NCBI GenBank assembly: GCA_009192285.1
Contig: WBVU01000012.1
Coordinates: 496,001 to 560,000, forward strand
Reading direction: 5' to 3'
DNA from: Morchella semilibera
Lineage: Eukaryota > Ascomycota > Pezizomycetes > Pezizales > Morchellaceae
DNA: 64,000 nt
The position numbers were made by a program, and so were the translations under genes. Below the pieces are notes generated by a model, which made no database searches, was not told the origin of the DNA, and saw nothing but the letters and a program-made list of their open reading frames with translations. Of this stretch, positions 1-12,731 are shown piece after piece (the stretch's first letter is position 1; each line of letters opens with the position of its first letter).

Positions 1-2281
1 GGCTGTCAGCCTCTTCTTTGCAGTGGGCATGCTCAAGATCCATCTTAGGATCTATTTTCCTTCCAGTGTTTCAAAGGTAATATCAAGAGATCTATTGTAC
101 CTGCTCATTGCATACGGGTAGCTGGGTTCGAGATCGAGACATCGAATTTCACAGCTTGTCACTCAATACGGCTATCCGCGGCTAGGGTTCATCATACTAC
201 ATCACTCGCCATGTCCTTGCCTTTGTCCCGGGCGCCTTGGCTTCCCCTTGTTTGTTTGCAAATATGTAAGATTATCATTGACACTGTATTAACTGATATC
301 AGGCCCCCCAACGATCTCCGGCTCTTCGATAACAGGTAATCTCAACCCCTATATCCTCTAGCTATGTGATTATCCCTTAATGACCCCCTATAATAGAGGG
401 TGGGAATTTGCGCGAGAGATTAATTATTTGATAAGGGGAATAACAAGGCCTGTTATTGACCTTTGCTTTTTCCTAGGGTCAGCATTTTAAGCAAAACTTC
501 AAACGTCTGTGACTGCTGTACAGTCATGTAGGACAGGCAAGATCCGACAAGGTTCAATCCCATGATGATTAAGGCGCCCCATGCTGCTATGTATGCATAG
601 ATAACATTTACCATCACTAACTGGGATAGCACCAAAAAATGACTCCCATCCCCCAATCGCCAAGCGTGCAAGGCAAACAACAGCTTTTAATCGCCAGAAA
701 AGGGTTATCGAAGTCTCCGTAACGGAAAAACTTGTGCAGAAAAAAAAAATATCTCGCCACACACCCAATGTTATTTGATGTAAGGAAGGAGGCCTGACTA
801 GTGGCGCATGCAGTAGATTGCGAGTATTTGAACGCATCTCTCCCTGCGTCCTTCTTCAACATCCACTACCCCTCTTTCAATTCTCGAAGAGCTCTTGCAT
901 ATAGGATTGATTTTGAGGTCCTCAAGGCCTTTGGCCTTGGGGATCCTTCTACCATTTGTCTTTGACAATATGTCTCTACTTCCTGAAGACTAGGTGCGGG
1001 GTTTAGCACATGCAAAAACTCAGGCATCCCACGCAGAAGCACAAAATCACACTGGCTGGGGGGGGGGGGGTGTCAGAGGATCGATGAGAAGTCTTAAATG
1101 ACCGTTGAAATGTAGCAGTCAGTACACCGACCTGTTGCACATATACTAACCAAGGGTGAGCTACAAAAATCCCCCAGTTCCAACATAACAAAAATTTTCA
1201 AGTACTCATACCATTGTAGTACTATCTTCGAACCATTGCAAAGCGATCGTGCACGTGGTATATTCACACCACACTAAACTGATCAGACTCTACTCCATCA
1301 CACTACAACCCAAATCAACTTGCTGGTGGCTTGATGATTTGCGGGACTTCTCTACTAGGCCACGAGGCCATACGGTTATACTACAAACATATTCGAAAAT
1401 ACAAATCAAACTTCTCTACCTGGTGGTGGAGAATGCGCGAGAGCTTACGAAGGCCAGTTCATTCATACCAAGTCCATACCGTCGTCATCCCTCTGGTGAT
1501 CGATAGCGAATGGGTTGCCAAACAAGTATAAATATTACATTACACAGGGACCATCTTTCTTATAATTGAGCCCATTGGGGTATTGGGAGTAACAGATATG
1601 ATGCGGAGAGAGGTCCCCGGTGCTGTGCTAGCCCACATCTACTTCGACTACATGGCTGGGCAACCCACATCCATACCTCTTTCACATTTCCCGTTTTGTT
1701 TCTTACCAATACTCCACTTTAAATACCCCTAAATAACCCCACACCCCATGATGGGATGGGAGCTAGTCAAACAACCAATATCAACACGACCAACAACATC
1801 GATCCCTACATGATGGCCCACCGGGACCTCTTTGCGAACGCTGGGTTGATAGGGCTAAGGCTGCTGGAACTTCTCTTGCTTATATAGCATGGGAAGCTTC
1901 ATCAAATGCGATGACGGGTCGCGTTCGACCAGCGAGTATGTCCACCACGATCAGTATATCACCCCCATAAAATTAACGATTCTTATTATATTAGCCAAGA
2001 TACACGGAGAAAAAACGACATCCGAAATACGAAACTTAAACCCAAACACGATTAACACCCTATGCGCCCTTATTTATATTATCTACCTCTCAGAGAGAGG
2101 TAGAATTTCAGACTACCCCCCCCGGCGGCGTTCCGCCGAATCTTCGCGCGAAAACTGGAGATCGCCCCCGCGCCCGCGCCCGCGCCCGGCCCCTGCCCCG
2201 GCACCATGCTCTCCGGCGGAAGATAAGTCCTTTGGGCTGCCTTCTTCGGTCAATACCCCTTATCCTCGGGGATAAGTATTG

Positions 2282-2364
2282 ATAGCGAAGTTGGTAGCCT
2301 GGTGGCTGTGCCTCCCCCCGGGGGTAATTTTTTATAGCGTAGTGGGTAGCCTGGTGGCTGTGCC
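2282..2364. repeat. Direct repeat, two 31-bp copies
   Basis: Two 31-bp copies (2282-2312 and 2334-2364) differ at two positions, start ATAGCG and end GGTGGCTGTGCC, and are offset by 52 bp. A short CTTATCC/GGATAAG stem lies just upstream (about 2259-2276). This is probably a fragment of a local repeat; no coding function is seen. Confidence 0.6.
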
Positions 2365-2489
2365 CTCCAACACGCCACCAACAGCTACCCGGCTTCGACA
2401 CCGCCCCCCAACATTCACGCCGGAGGATTGTGGGCTCCGAGCCTTCCCTTCCCCTACCATTCTCTCCCATAGGCTTCCCGGCGGGAATC

Positions 2490-2516
2490 TTAGGGAGTTA
2501 GGGTTAGTTAGGGTTA
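2490..2516 (+). repeat. Interspersed telomere-type TTAGGG hexamers
   Basis: TTAGGG occurs at 2490, 2498 and 2508, separated by AG and TTAG spacers. TTAGGG is the telomere repeat of most filamentous ascomycetes. The run is short and imperfect, so it may be an old repaired break, a subtelomeric scar, or chance in G-rich sequence. Confidence 0.5.
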
Positions 2517-3002
2517 AGTGTCTCCCACCCATACCGCCCCAGTAACCGCATACGATAAGTAAAATATTCAGTCGAAAGAGCCACAACTATACAGAGGACC
2601 CCCGCCGAGGTCGCGATCTGTCGGAATACAACAATGCCAAAAGCCCTTCCTCACAGGAGGGTATACCCCCGGCACTCCCAAAGCCCATAAAGTCTCTGCA
2701 GTTGCCCTCTCAGACGACATTGTGGTTTGTTAGGGAGAGGCGGTCCGACTACTGCTTGAAAGAGGCGTCGTTCAAGGTCGGGTTATATACGATGGAGGAG
2801 AAGAAGGTTAAGACGATGGAAGGGTCAAGTTTTAGGATGAAGCCAGAGTTAGTCGCACGGACATCGTTGTAACAAACAAAAAAACGAAAGAAAGAAAGAA
2901 AAAAAATAATAAAAGGGAAAAAAAAGAAACAAGGTCACAATCTTGCGGAACATATCTGGGTGCATTTATGTGACTTTTTAAGTCCTAAGGAATCATTCTG
3001 TC

Positions 3003-3019
3003 GAGTGATATATTGTGAT
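3003..3019 (+). repeat. CGAGTGATA-N4-RTGAT motif copy
   Basis: Exact match to GAGTGATA, five bases, TGAT (spacer tattg), with the usual preceding C. It lies in the gene-poor left region. Confidence 0.6.
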
Positions 3020-4491
3020 CCATATATATCTCCTCCCTCCAGATTTCGTAGTGAGATACATGCAACAACCAAACATCAGCGCCAGCGGAAATGCTATGCC
3101 GGCGCGGGAATATCAGTATAAATAAGATGACTGTGGTTGTTTGAGTTGTAGGCACGGCTGTACATAGACTCGTACCAGTCATTACTGGGAATAATTCTGC
3201 TGGGGGGTTGGAGGGAGGCACTACGCTGTTCCCTCTAGGTACCGGTACGGTGTTCACTAAAATATATCAGTTTGAGGGGAGGAGTTTGCACTGGAGAAGG
3301 GGGCTCAATTCTTAGGCAGTGAGATCAACTCGCGGCCGCGAGTTGGCCACCCTTAATAGGCTCGTACCACGTTAATTCGTCTCAGCGGACACTCATATCG
3401 ACGTTGAAATTACATGCACTTGTTCTAGCCGTTTATCTTACAATCTTCCCTCATACGCACTGTAAAAGGCAACTTCGGTGACTGTGTAACCGCCCGCCGA
3501 GATGAATTACTGTTGACGTATCCCCGCATGGCGCAAAAAGAAATAGCCAAGCCCAGTTTATTTATTCTTATTAGCCAAAAGCCATAGTATTTTGAGTAGA
3601 AGTGCATTATATATATACATATATTTAGTGTAACATTTTATGTAGGCTTTATTTTAATTTCAGAAGATCAATTAGCTGAGTTTGAAGATTACATGTATGT
3701 ATGTATGAACTGAGCTACCCATAGATCGTCGTTGCTGACACCCCTCACGTGAGACCGAAAGCCACACCAACAAGTACCATAGAATTTGTTAGCACTAGCC
3801 ACTCGTTGGAATTCTGGGAAGGGGCGCCACAACATTGTCTCGACGGTTTATGGGATAACGCTAAGTGTATGCAGCTAATATTTCTACTCTACATGTACCC
3901 GGGTGTGTACCAAAGTGATCAGAGCTCAATGACAATTGCATTGAGATTGTGTGAGTGCGATAGGCTGGGGCCAATAAGACCTACCAAGAACTCTCATCTT
4001 GGAAAAAAGTCATCAGAACTTTTCCAAGATCCTCATCAAAAAAAAACCCCCCCAAAATCCAAACTATATATAAAATATTGTATCTATCGGTACCTTCTCT
4101 ATATGCTACTTGGGTAAAATTTGACTGTGTAGAGGTAAATTTCAGCAGGCAGCAGTAAAGTTGAGGACCAGGTTTTGGCCTCTTATGTTTCCTGGGGCAC
4201 ATGGTTTCGTATAAGCCCAGGGTGGGGTCAACCCAGCACTCTAGGCCAACCAGACAACGTACCAGGAGCAGTTCTGATCACTTACCCTTACACCCAAGTA
4301 CATTCGCTTTGCCAAGTATAGCCCTTGAACACATCAGACACGATTCAAAATCAGAAGTACTGTGAGACTTCGGATTCTATTTATACATACATGTAGCTAT
4401 GAGGTGATCAATCTTGCGCGCGGCCAACGTGATATCTAAAGTATGTATCTTATATTACTACAAGTGATTAATTACATAGTTAGAAACAGAT

Positions 4492-4690
4492 ACTATCCCT
4501 TGGACGGATAAAACTTGTCAAATTCGCGACCTACCACTTTTAGCTAATAGTAACCTCGTGTGGTAACTGTTGGAAATTCTTGTTTGGTTCGTTTGTTGCT
4601 ATTTACCATAACAAGCAATATAACTCCCCTACTAAGTGGTGCACGGTCCAGGTCGCGAATTTGACAACTTTCATCCGTCCAAGGGATAGT
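4492..4690. mobile_element. MITE-like element with 41-bp terminal inverted repeats
   Basis: The left arm (4492-4532) starts ACTATCCCTTGGACGGAT, and its inverted copy (4650-4690) ends ATCCGTCCAAGGGATAGT; 39 of 41 positions match. The 199-bp element has no coding capacity, so it would depend on a transposase elsewhere. No convincing target-site duplication is visible, so the superfamily is unassigned. A long self-complementary sequence of another origin is the alternative. Confidence 0.65.
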
Positions 4691-5148
4691 CTGCATATAT
4701 TCACTAGTATAGCGCGACTAGCAGTAGAACTACATGTAGTCCCACAAGAACCCCAGGGTCATGTTTGAAAAGTTTTGGTGAATCCACATCACGCGCAGGT
4801 TTGGTCGTCAAATAAGAGGTCGATCATACAGAAGACAGTAAGAAGCGGCTTGACACCCAGGCAGGTTTGTCTACGCGGCTATTAGATGACCAACCTAACC
4901 ACCAAACTTATCACAGAAACACCTCCTCTAGAACACAGAAGCCCAACTACATGTATATATACCAATACGCCAAATCTGAGTGGTTGCCGGGCATGGAATT
5001 TGGGACTAGGCATACATCTTTTTTGGCTAACTAATGTGCGGTACTTGCTTCTAAGAGGTTCGGTACCTCAATAACCCGTCTAAATGTTTTATTATTCATC
5101 GGTTAGATATTAATTGAGTCAAGGGCATAGTCTTTGCAACTTGGCCCC

Positions 5149-5165
5149 GAGTGATAACTCGTGAT
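5149..5165 (+). repeat. CGAGTGATA-N4-RTGAT motif copy
   Basis: Exact core match with spacer actcg. The next bases are TGAACG. Confidence 0.6.
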
Positions 5166-5858
5166 TGAACGTAGTTACGTTTATGACAACAATTATAAGG
5201 GTTCAGGATATATCTGTGTGGTCTTGTACTTGATAAATATGTGTTTTTCCTGCAACTAGACTCACTGGGTCCCGGCTGCCACGACAGCAGGTACAGGGGG
5301 ATAGGGCGGGTGTACCCGGCTGCACTGCATTTCCTGGCCCTTGACTACATGTAGGCAGACATTAGTAGCCGGAATGGTATTCCTCCATCCGTTATAATAT
5401 ATCACCAGGGCCAGGGGGTTAGGTACTGAGTCGATAGATGGTTCAAGTGAAATATGATCTAGCTACACTGTTCATATGGCCATGATCAATTATCAAATTA
5501 AACTAGTTGTAAGGGAGGGACAGAAAAGAAAACCAAGGACGTTAGCTCTCCACCCCATGGTCGTTATATCCCCCCAAATTCTGAAGATACGTATTCTCCA
5601 ATTGCAAGCTTGAGGTTTTCAAAGTCCCATAAGGCGCGGCCCCTCGGTGATGGTCTACTGTTCAAGAAATTTGCGTGTATAGGATCAATACGAATCGTGC
5701 ACTCTATGGCCATTGTATAGATAATTGCGGTATGGGTATGTAGCCCACTCCTCGATGTCGATGTCTATTACAGGCAACCGTATAATTACATGTAGGTAAT
5801 GCGAAAGCTAGCCGGTCGTTGAAATTTTCTAGTGATGAATATAAGCATGTATACGTAT

Positions 5859-5888
5859 AAGCACTGGCCGTAGTTACGGCCAGTGCTT
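5859..5888. repeat. Near-perfect 30-bp palindrome
   Basis: A 14-bp arm AAGCACTGGCCGTA is followed by GT and then its exact reverse complement. The almost loopless hairpin resembles fused terminal repeats or a recombination footprint. It is outside any gene I can see. Confidence 0.75.
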
Positions 5889-6011
5889 GATTTTTGTCAA
5901 GGAGTCATGAAACTATGAGAAGTGTAAGACTAACCTATACTTTAAAAATATACCTCTGTTAACTAAATATTGTAACTCTGCATAGATCTGAAATTCGGTT
6001 TGGACGGGTTT

Positions 6012-6049
6012 TGCCAAGACCCATTCGATTCAGATTTGAGGTCTTGGCA
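6012..6049. repeat. Hairpin with 10-bp perfect stem
   Basis: TGCCAAGACC (6012-6021) pairs with GGTCTTGGCA (6040-6049) across an 18-base loop. No gene is adjacent and its role is unknown. Confidence 0.5.
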
Positions 6050-6710
6050 TACGAATAATTCCACTATCCCGTATTTGTATGTGGTAAGTCCGAACCAAGG
6101 TGAACTGGCGAATCAAACTTCACAGACTCGTGCAGATACATACTTTTTCTCACTTAGAATTAAGATTTAGCGACGCGGGGATAGCGAGAATTGACGGTAG
6201 TTGCCCAAAAGGTACAAGACATCTGGGTGGTATTTCTATTTAATACATAACCGACCTGCATACATGTATATATACTTTAAAGTTGTGGGTTCTGTAGTAA
6301 TTCCAGGGGAGTGATTTTGACGATGCGGCGATGCATGTTTTAAATTTGCTTCGCGGCAGTGTATACGGCCTATAGATAATGGAGTCTGCGGATGTGTTTT
6401 AGTTTGTAGTTTTAGATCATGATGTGGTTAATTTTCTGTACTATTCGTGATGAGGTCGAAACACGCGCGCGTCTCAAACGCGTTATGGCTAAGTGACGCG
6501 TTTGCGCCACATTACTGCGGTTGCCTAAAATCGACGCTGGGCAAGCTCAAACTTCGAAAACACCTTCGTCATACACATCAATACCTCAATAGTTATCCTA
6601 TACCCGTGTCTTTTTTTTTTTTTCGAGACTATATCTGAATTTAGGTGCCTCTATACCTACATTATACGCCCACTTTTGCTCGATTAAGAGTACAAAGGTG
6701 AGAGATAGTT

Positions 6711-9700
6711 ATGGCGTTCCATGATTCAAACCCTTTCGGTGTTCTGGCGGACACTCAATCCCCATCGCCGGCGGCAGCTGGATCGCCACCCCAGGTGCAA
6801 CTTGTGGGCGCCGATGGCGAGGAACCACTGGAGGTCGTTGTTGAGGTAAACTAAAAGAAAATCGAGGAGGCGGCGGTTCGGAGATTACTGACGAAACATT
6901 TGCGCTAGAATATTGGGTTTCTGGCTTTAGGCGGCGATACCAAGGTCAAAATCCTACCAAAAGGATACGACAAAGACTCATTACCACCGTCGAGTACATC
7001 ACTATTCTCTATCGCAAGTAGAAGCGGACTGTTTGCCGCCGCAGCACATTCGGGTGAGTCGCAGCATCGGGAACTTCGCTAGTTAGGCATCAGGCGATAA
7101 GAATCTACTAACTTGTTATTATAGATTTGATTGTCGGCAGCACTTCATCTCTTCGTGAAACTTTTTCCAACGTATCTGATGGTATCGCAGAGTATCGTCC
7201 TCAACTCTCTCTTTCGTTGTCCGCAAATATTTCGCACATCGCATTCACAGCAGATGAATCCTATCTTGTAGTTGGTTCTACCTCTGGAGGGCTTGTAGTT
7301 TATCCTGTCAGCGAACTCAACAGCAGTAATGCGCAGCCTCTATTTGAGCTGGGGACAGGTGGTGTCGGGCTTCGGGAAATGAAGCCCAATCCAGCAACAC
7401 CCGAGTTAATAGCAGTTGTTACCACCAATGGGGATGTTCAAATGGTAAACATAAATACTAAAGGATGGGAGGAGGGGTCGAACGGCTCATTATTGAAAGC
7501 AGGCGCCTCGACTGTCTCCTGGAGTCAACGTGGGAAACAGATTGTTTGTGGGATGGGGGATGGGACTGGCTGGCAGATGACGCCCCAAGGAGAAGGAAAG
7601 GCTGTTTTACCGTCAGTGCCTGGCTTGGAAAATCACTTTGTCTCATCGATTGTCTGGTTGGAAAACCACCTTTTCATCACAACTCACACGCCAGTCCCAG
7701 CCGAACCTCAGAACAATGACTCTCTTTTTCATGTATTGGTCCGGTCTGGCTCGTCATTTAAATATACCAGGCTTCCAGACCCTGTTCCTCCATATGGCTT
7801 GGATAGCCGGACACCACCTTATTTTTTCCATGCCCTCATCAAACAATACGCCCCGAGTCTGAAAGATATGGTCATATTCTCAAACACATGCTCATCAGAC
7901 ATTGGCCTTGTTAGTCGCTTCTCCACAGCAGTAGCTGGTGAACCTCCTGCACCTGCGGATACTTGGATAACATCATCGATTGGCGATGACACTCGCCGTG
8001 CACAGCTGCCTTTGTCTGGGACTGATTTTCAAGATACCTCTGTCATGGGTATGGCACTTGATCTTAGTAACAAAGAGAATGTCAAACGCCCTGTTGGCGG
8101 AGAAGAAATTGAAGAATCTCCGGGACCGCTACCTATCCTGATGGTTCTGAACCATGAGGGTTTATTATGCGCATGGCACGTCATCTATAACGACGCTATG
8201 GAAAAGGGTGAAAAATATACTGGAATGACGATATATTCGCCACAAGACCAGCAACAACAGCAGCAGCAGCAGCAGCAGCCTCTGCGGCCAGGAACACCTC
8301 CTAGGACCTCATTTGCAGCAGCTGTGCCGAATACTGGTACTAGTTCCCCATTTGGGGCGTTTGCTCCGAAATCTGGGTCTGGTGGTGCGTTTGGCAGTAT
8401 GGGGGGTGGCTCAGCTACGGCCAGGCCTGCTTTTGGTGCCCCTAGCTTTGGAACGCCAAGTATGGGCTCCCCTTTTGCGGGCTCCTCCTCAACTCAGGTC
8501 TCGGGAAGTACTTTCGGCCAGCCCTCGACATTAGGGGGGACATCGTCCCCATTTGCAAAGGCAGGCTCAACCCCCTCTGGGAGTGCTTTCGGTCAACCCT
8601 CAGTCCTAGGACAGACATCAGGTACTGCTTTCGGTCAAACTTCAGCCCTAGGGCAAGCCTCGGGAGCTGCCTTTGGTCAGACTTCAGCACTAGGAGGAGC
8701 TATATCCCCATTTGCTAAGGTAGCAGCTTCAGGCACAACCTCTGGGAGCGCCTTTGGCCAGCCATCAGCTCTTGGAGGTGCACCATCTCCATTTGCCACC
8801 GCTTCTCCAGCATTTGGAGCACCAACCCCCATTGGGTTAGGGAAGAACTCGGTACCAGGATTCGGCCAACCTGCATCAGTTGGGAGTACAGGAGGATTAG
8901 GAAGTTTGAATAGCGGGTTTGGTGCATACGCAGATAAATCTGGGTTTGCTGCCGCTGCGACTACAGAAAATGCCACACCAATATGGGGTAATACTACAGG
9001 CAAAGGATTTAGCACAGATACCACACCCTCAGCATTTACACCTACGAATACATCTGCCTTTGGGTCTCCAGCAGGTGGTGGCTTTAAGATAACAAGTGGC
9101 TTCAAACCTGATCCATCGGCTTCGGATGGAACCACAACTCCCTCTACAAATGCTGGAGGTAGCTTTGGATTGGGTGGTGGATTTAGAGATGCTTTGGGCA
9201 CTACACAGGCCACACCAAGAGGTTTCAATGATCAAGGACCAAAAGATGCAGATATGGATAGTGATGCCGATCAGGATAATAATGTAAGTGATGATGATGA
9301 GGATTCCGCTCCTCCGACTAGGCTCCAGGGCGGTCCACAGCCAACCCCCTCAACGGCTTTCCAAAAGCCTGGTAATCTACCAAGTGGGATTTTTGCAAAG
9401 GCTAGTGCCGATGCGTCAAAGCCCAGTCCATTTGCGCAGTCGCCATTCGGCACGCCTGCAGCACCCGGTACACAGTCACCATTTGGCGCAGCTGCCAGTG
9501 GCTCGCCATTTGCCCATGGAAAGACTGCGTTTGCACCGCTACCTCCTAGCAGTACACCATCTCCTTTTGCCAGCTGGGGGAGTGTGAAGCAAACTACAAG
9601 CCCTTTTGCTACCGGTGCTCAGCCCATGAAACCTGCGTTTGGAAGCACTAGTTTTAGCGCTTTTGCCCCGAAACCACAAGCCCCAGCTACCGAAAAGCCC

Positions 9701-12252
9701 ACACCGCCAGTAACAAGGCAGCCTGAAGCTGCACCTTTGCCACCAGACTTTACCTCGTCTAAAACTAAATCGGAGACAGCTGAAGGGGTTGTGCCAGACG
9801 CCCCTCTTCCTCCAGATTTTACCTCTACGAAGAAAGAGATCAAGCAAGAGCTCAATGCTGAGGATGCCCCCTTACCGCCCGATTTTACATCGGTGAAAAA
9901 AGAAGCCAAAGAGGACTTTAGCGCGGAAAATGCGCCGTTACCACCGGATTTCACTTCACAGAAGGAGACTGACAAGGAAGATCGCCCTGAGAGCGCCGCT
10001 GAAGACGCGCCGCTGCCGCCTGATTTTACAAAGAGCGTAAAAAGGGAGGTAGCAGAAGACGAGATCCCAAGCTTGCCTGTAGGTGATTCAGAAGACGAAG
10101 GAATTGATGAGGAAAAGGCTTTTGATGGGGACGGGGAAGATGATGAGCAAGACGATGAAGAGGATGGGGAAGGCGATGATGAGGAGGACGAGGAGGACGA
10201 GGAGGAGGACGAGGAGGAGGAGGAGGAGGACGAGGAGGAGGGGGAGGAGGAGGAGGAGGAGGAGGAGGAAGAGGACGAGGACGAGGAAGAGGACGACGTG
10301 TGGCTCACGGAGCAGCAAGAGCGCCCCGTCACCCCCAAGGAATTCAACTACGAGCCCAAACCAAAGCTCTCGACTACAAGTCCAAGCACATCTAACATCT
10401 TTGGGTCAAACACATCTTTCAAAGATTCTATTGGCACTGTCGATAAGGCTGCTCCATTCGCAGGTCTGTTCAGTAGTAAGCCAACATCTAGTAAAGAACT
10501 CGAACATGGGAAAACACCATCTAAAACTAGTTCTCTGCTCGGAACACCAAAAAGCAAATCACCAGGGCATGGTATTACTCCTCCTTCAGGGAAGGATAAA
10601 TTATCCAGATCCGGCTCCGGAATGGGTGCAGGAGGGATGTTCAACAAGACGAAGAAAGTAGGAGCTGAAATTGGTAAGCCTGTCTCTACACTAGCTCCTT
10701 CGGCTGGCTCATCGCCCTTCCCTGCACCCTCGCCTATTCTTGCTCCTGCATCTACAGCTTTTTCCTCTGCTGCCAACAAGCCGGGATTCGGAGGGCCTTC
10801 TTCGGGATCTCCACTGGTATCCTCCTTTCCACAGCCTTCTCTGGCATCTAAACCTCTGGCATCTACGCCACCTGCCGCAAACAGGCCAGGGGTAAATGTA
10901 ATTTCTAGAACTGCATCTGCCCCTCCTCTGCTTGGCGGAACAAACTCTGGCTCGCCTGCAGTCCAGCACCAAACTAGGAGTAGTCCGCTTGCGGCGCCAC
11001 CATTGGCCAATCAGGCACCGAAAGTAGCTCAGGTGGAGAAGATTGAAGAGCCAGATAGCGATTTGGACTTAGATAAGGAGTTTAATGAATTCGATGATGA
11101 GAAGGTCTGGAGGAAGCTTCAAAGAGGAACGATTAAGCCGCTTGAAAACTTGCCTAAGATTAAGAATATGGGAGAGATCCAACTCACAGATGTAAGCTTT
11201 TTGTTCATCGCTCCTAAGAATCGATTTACTAACTTATTGGACAGGATTTCATTGAAGTTTTTGATTCTATATATCTCAATGGTAATATGATGGTCAACAG
11301 ACTTGGTTTGACTGTTAGAGGTATGGCAGCATATCACACGGCCCAGAGTCAACCTATCACCGATTGCAAGCATGAGAGCGCAAAGGACATGAGACAACCC
11401 AAAGACTGGAAGTTATGTGAGCTTGAAAAGGTTCGGAGAATATTGGAAGAGGTATTGGATGGTGTAAAGAAAGAGAATAAGGGAAACGAAGAATTAGAAG
11501 CGCAGTATGAAGCTGCGAATAAGGGATTCATAAAGCGTTCGTTCCAAATCATATCTTCTTATTAAGATAGCCCATTGTTCTTTACTAATCTTGAAATAGT
11601 GGATACAAAAGATGCGGAAATTAAGCGTTTGCTTGCAGTTCATAACGATCCTCGAGCAGCTGCGGTGGCCCGTGCTAGGACCCTGACTTCTGAGCAGCAT
11701 CTACAGCAAATAAAGCTCCGCAAAGAATATACCCGTGTCGAGAAACTCCTCAGAGATGCTGAAAAGGAGGCCACACAGCTTAAAGCCAAGATAGCCTCTC
11801 GAGACAAGAACAACCCGGGTGCAGTCCCCCCTCCAACCGTCGAGGCGGTTCGTAACACTATTATGAAACTCACAGGAATGGTTGAGCGTAAAAGTGGTGA
11901 TATCGAATATCTTTCAGATCGTCTTAACAGGGTAAAGCTTAAGAGTAGGAGCATCTCTGTTACACCTGGTGGTCGCTCTAGGCTCATGTCTCCTGATGTT
12001 GGCGCGAGATCTGAAGCATCGTCAATGAGATTTAGCACACCTGAAAGAGGGCTTAGTGGTAACCTTCATGGGCCACCGTTCGGATGTGCTCCAACACCAG
12101 TGCTGACACTTACGGATCCGACCGATGTCGCTGTAGCCAGGGAGGAAAAGAAGGCGAGGAGGGAAATGGGGAACAGGTTAAGGGGCGCGTTGGAGAAAAA
12201 TGGCCCAAGGGTGACGGGGGGACAAGGGCAAGGGAATTATTTTATGAAATAA
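6711..12252 (+). CDS. NUP159: Nup159/Nup214-like FG nucleoporin
   Basis: Cytoplasmic-face nucleoporin, expected to anchor the DEAD-box helicase Dbp5 for mRNA export. Exons are 6711-6845, 6909-7053, 7125-11191, 11245-11536 and 11600-12252, giving 1763 aa in frame. Order: N-terminal beta-propeller-like region (residues about 20-460), poly-Q run (about 469-479), FG/SPFA repeats (about 490-950) with many FGQ, AFG and SPF units, five APLPPDFT repeats (about 960-1065), a very acidic D/E tract (about 1080-1155), more FG-type low complexity, then a charged coiled-coil tail (about 1420-1763) of the kind that joins the Nup82-Nsp1 complex. It is longer than yeast Nup159 (about 1460 aa). The donor of intron 4 (GTTCGT at 11537) is non-canonical but is the only one that keeps frame with a 63-bp intron and a CTAAT branch site. 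CCT2 follows on the same strand. Confidence 0.9.
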
Positions 12253-12731
12253 GAGTTTTCCCCATGTTTCTATTAAAGGGAAAGCCATATATGTTGGAGA
12301 ACGTGGGCTATTTTTTTTTTGTTTCTGGCGGAGGCCGAAGATTTCTGTGGTTCCCATAGTGTAGTCAGGACAAGTAATAATTGTTTTGAGTTATGGAATC
12401 CTGCCATACAACGCCGGGCAGCGGGTATGGTGGAAAGGATAGTTGGTATTTTTTTTTGATGGCTTTCTCTTGGAATAAACCTGTCTATGCATTTATACAC
12501 AGTTCCCATTCTCAGGTTTAGAAAATTCGTGAACTAGGGCGGAAAACGCGGCCTCGAAACTTTCTGTGTTCGCACTCTCATCAGGCCCAATAATATCATT
12601 GACATCAGCTCAAAAGCAGGGTAACTTGGCCCTGGCATTTAGATCACGTGCTGGGGTGCTGTCCCTCTTCGAGTCCCGTCTCACCAAATTATTTCAGTAC
12701 CCCGCCATACATAGCCAAAAACAAACAAACA
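12253..12731. other. Intergenic, NUP159 to CCT2
   Basis: This 479-bp gap must contain the NUP159 3' end and the CCT2 promoter. T-rich runs lie near 12311 and 12450. No further gene is seen. Confidence 0.6.

Larger units (their letters stand above)
1..6710. other. Gene-poor 6.7 kb region upstream of NUP159
   Basis: No reading frame here looks like a conserved protein; the longest are about 130 codons, low in complexity or antisense to one another. The stretch holds a G/C-rich patch with hairpins and a direct repeat near 2.1-2.5 kb, three telomere-like hexamers, a MITE-like inverted repeat at 4.49-4.69 kb, hairpins at 5.86 and 6.01 kb, many copies of the palindrome TACATGTA, and two copies of the CGAGTGATA motif. 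A 12-base G run lies near 1060. This looks like old, degraded repeat-rich intergenic DNA. Confidence 0.6.

Noticed and set aside
8677-9228. 183-codon minus-strand frame
   Set aside because: Antisense to the FG-repeat region; open only because of the repetitive codons of NUP159.
10083-10661. Arg-rich plus frame and Ser-rich or Leu-rich minus frames over the NUP159 acidic tract
   Set aside because: They are shadows of GAG/GAC repeats encoding the Glu/Asp tract in the true frame.
12640-12690. Possible tRNA T-arm (CTTCGAGTCCCG)
   Set aside because: No matching acceptor stem, D-arm or anticodon arm can be folded around it.
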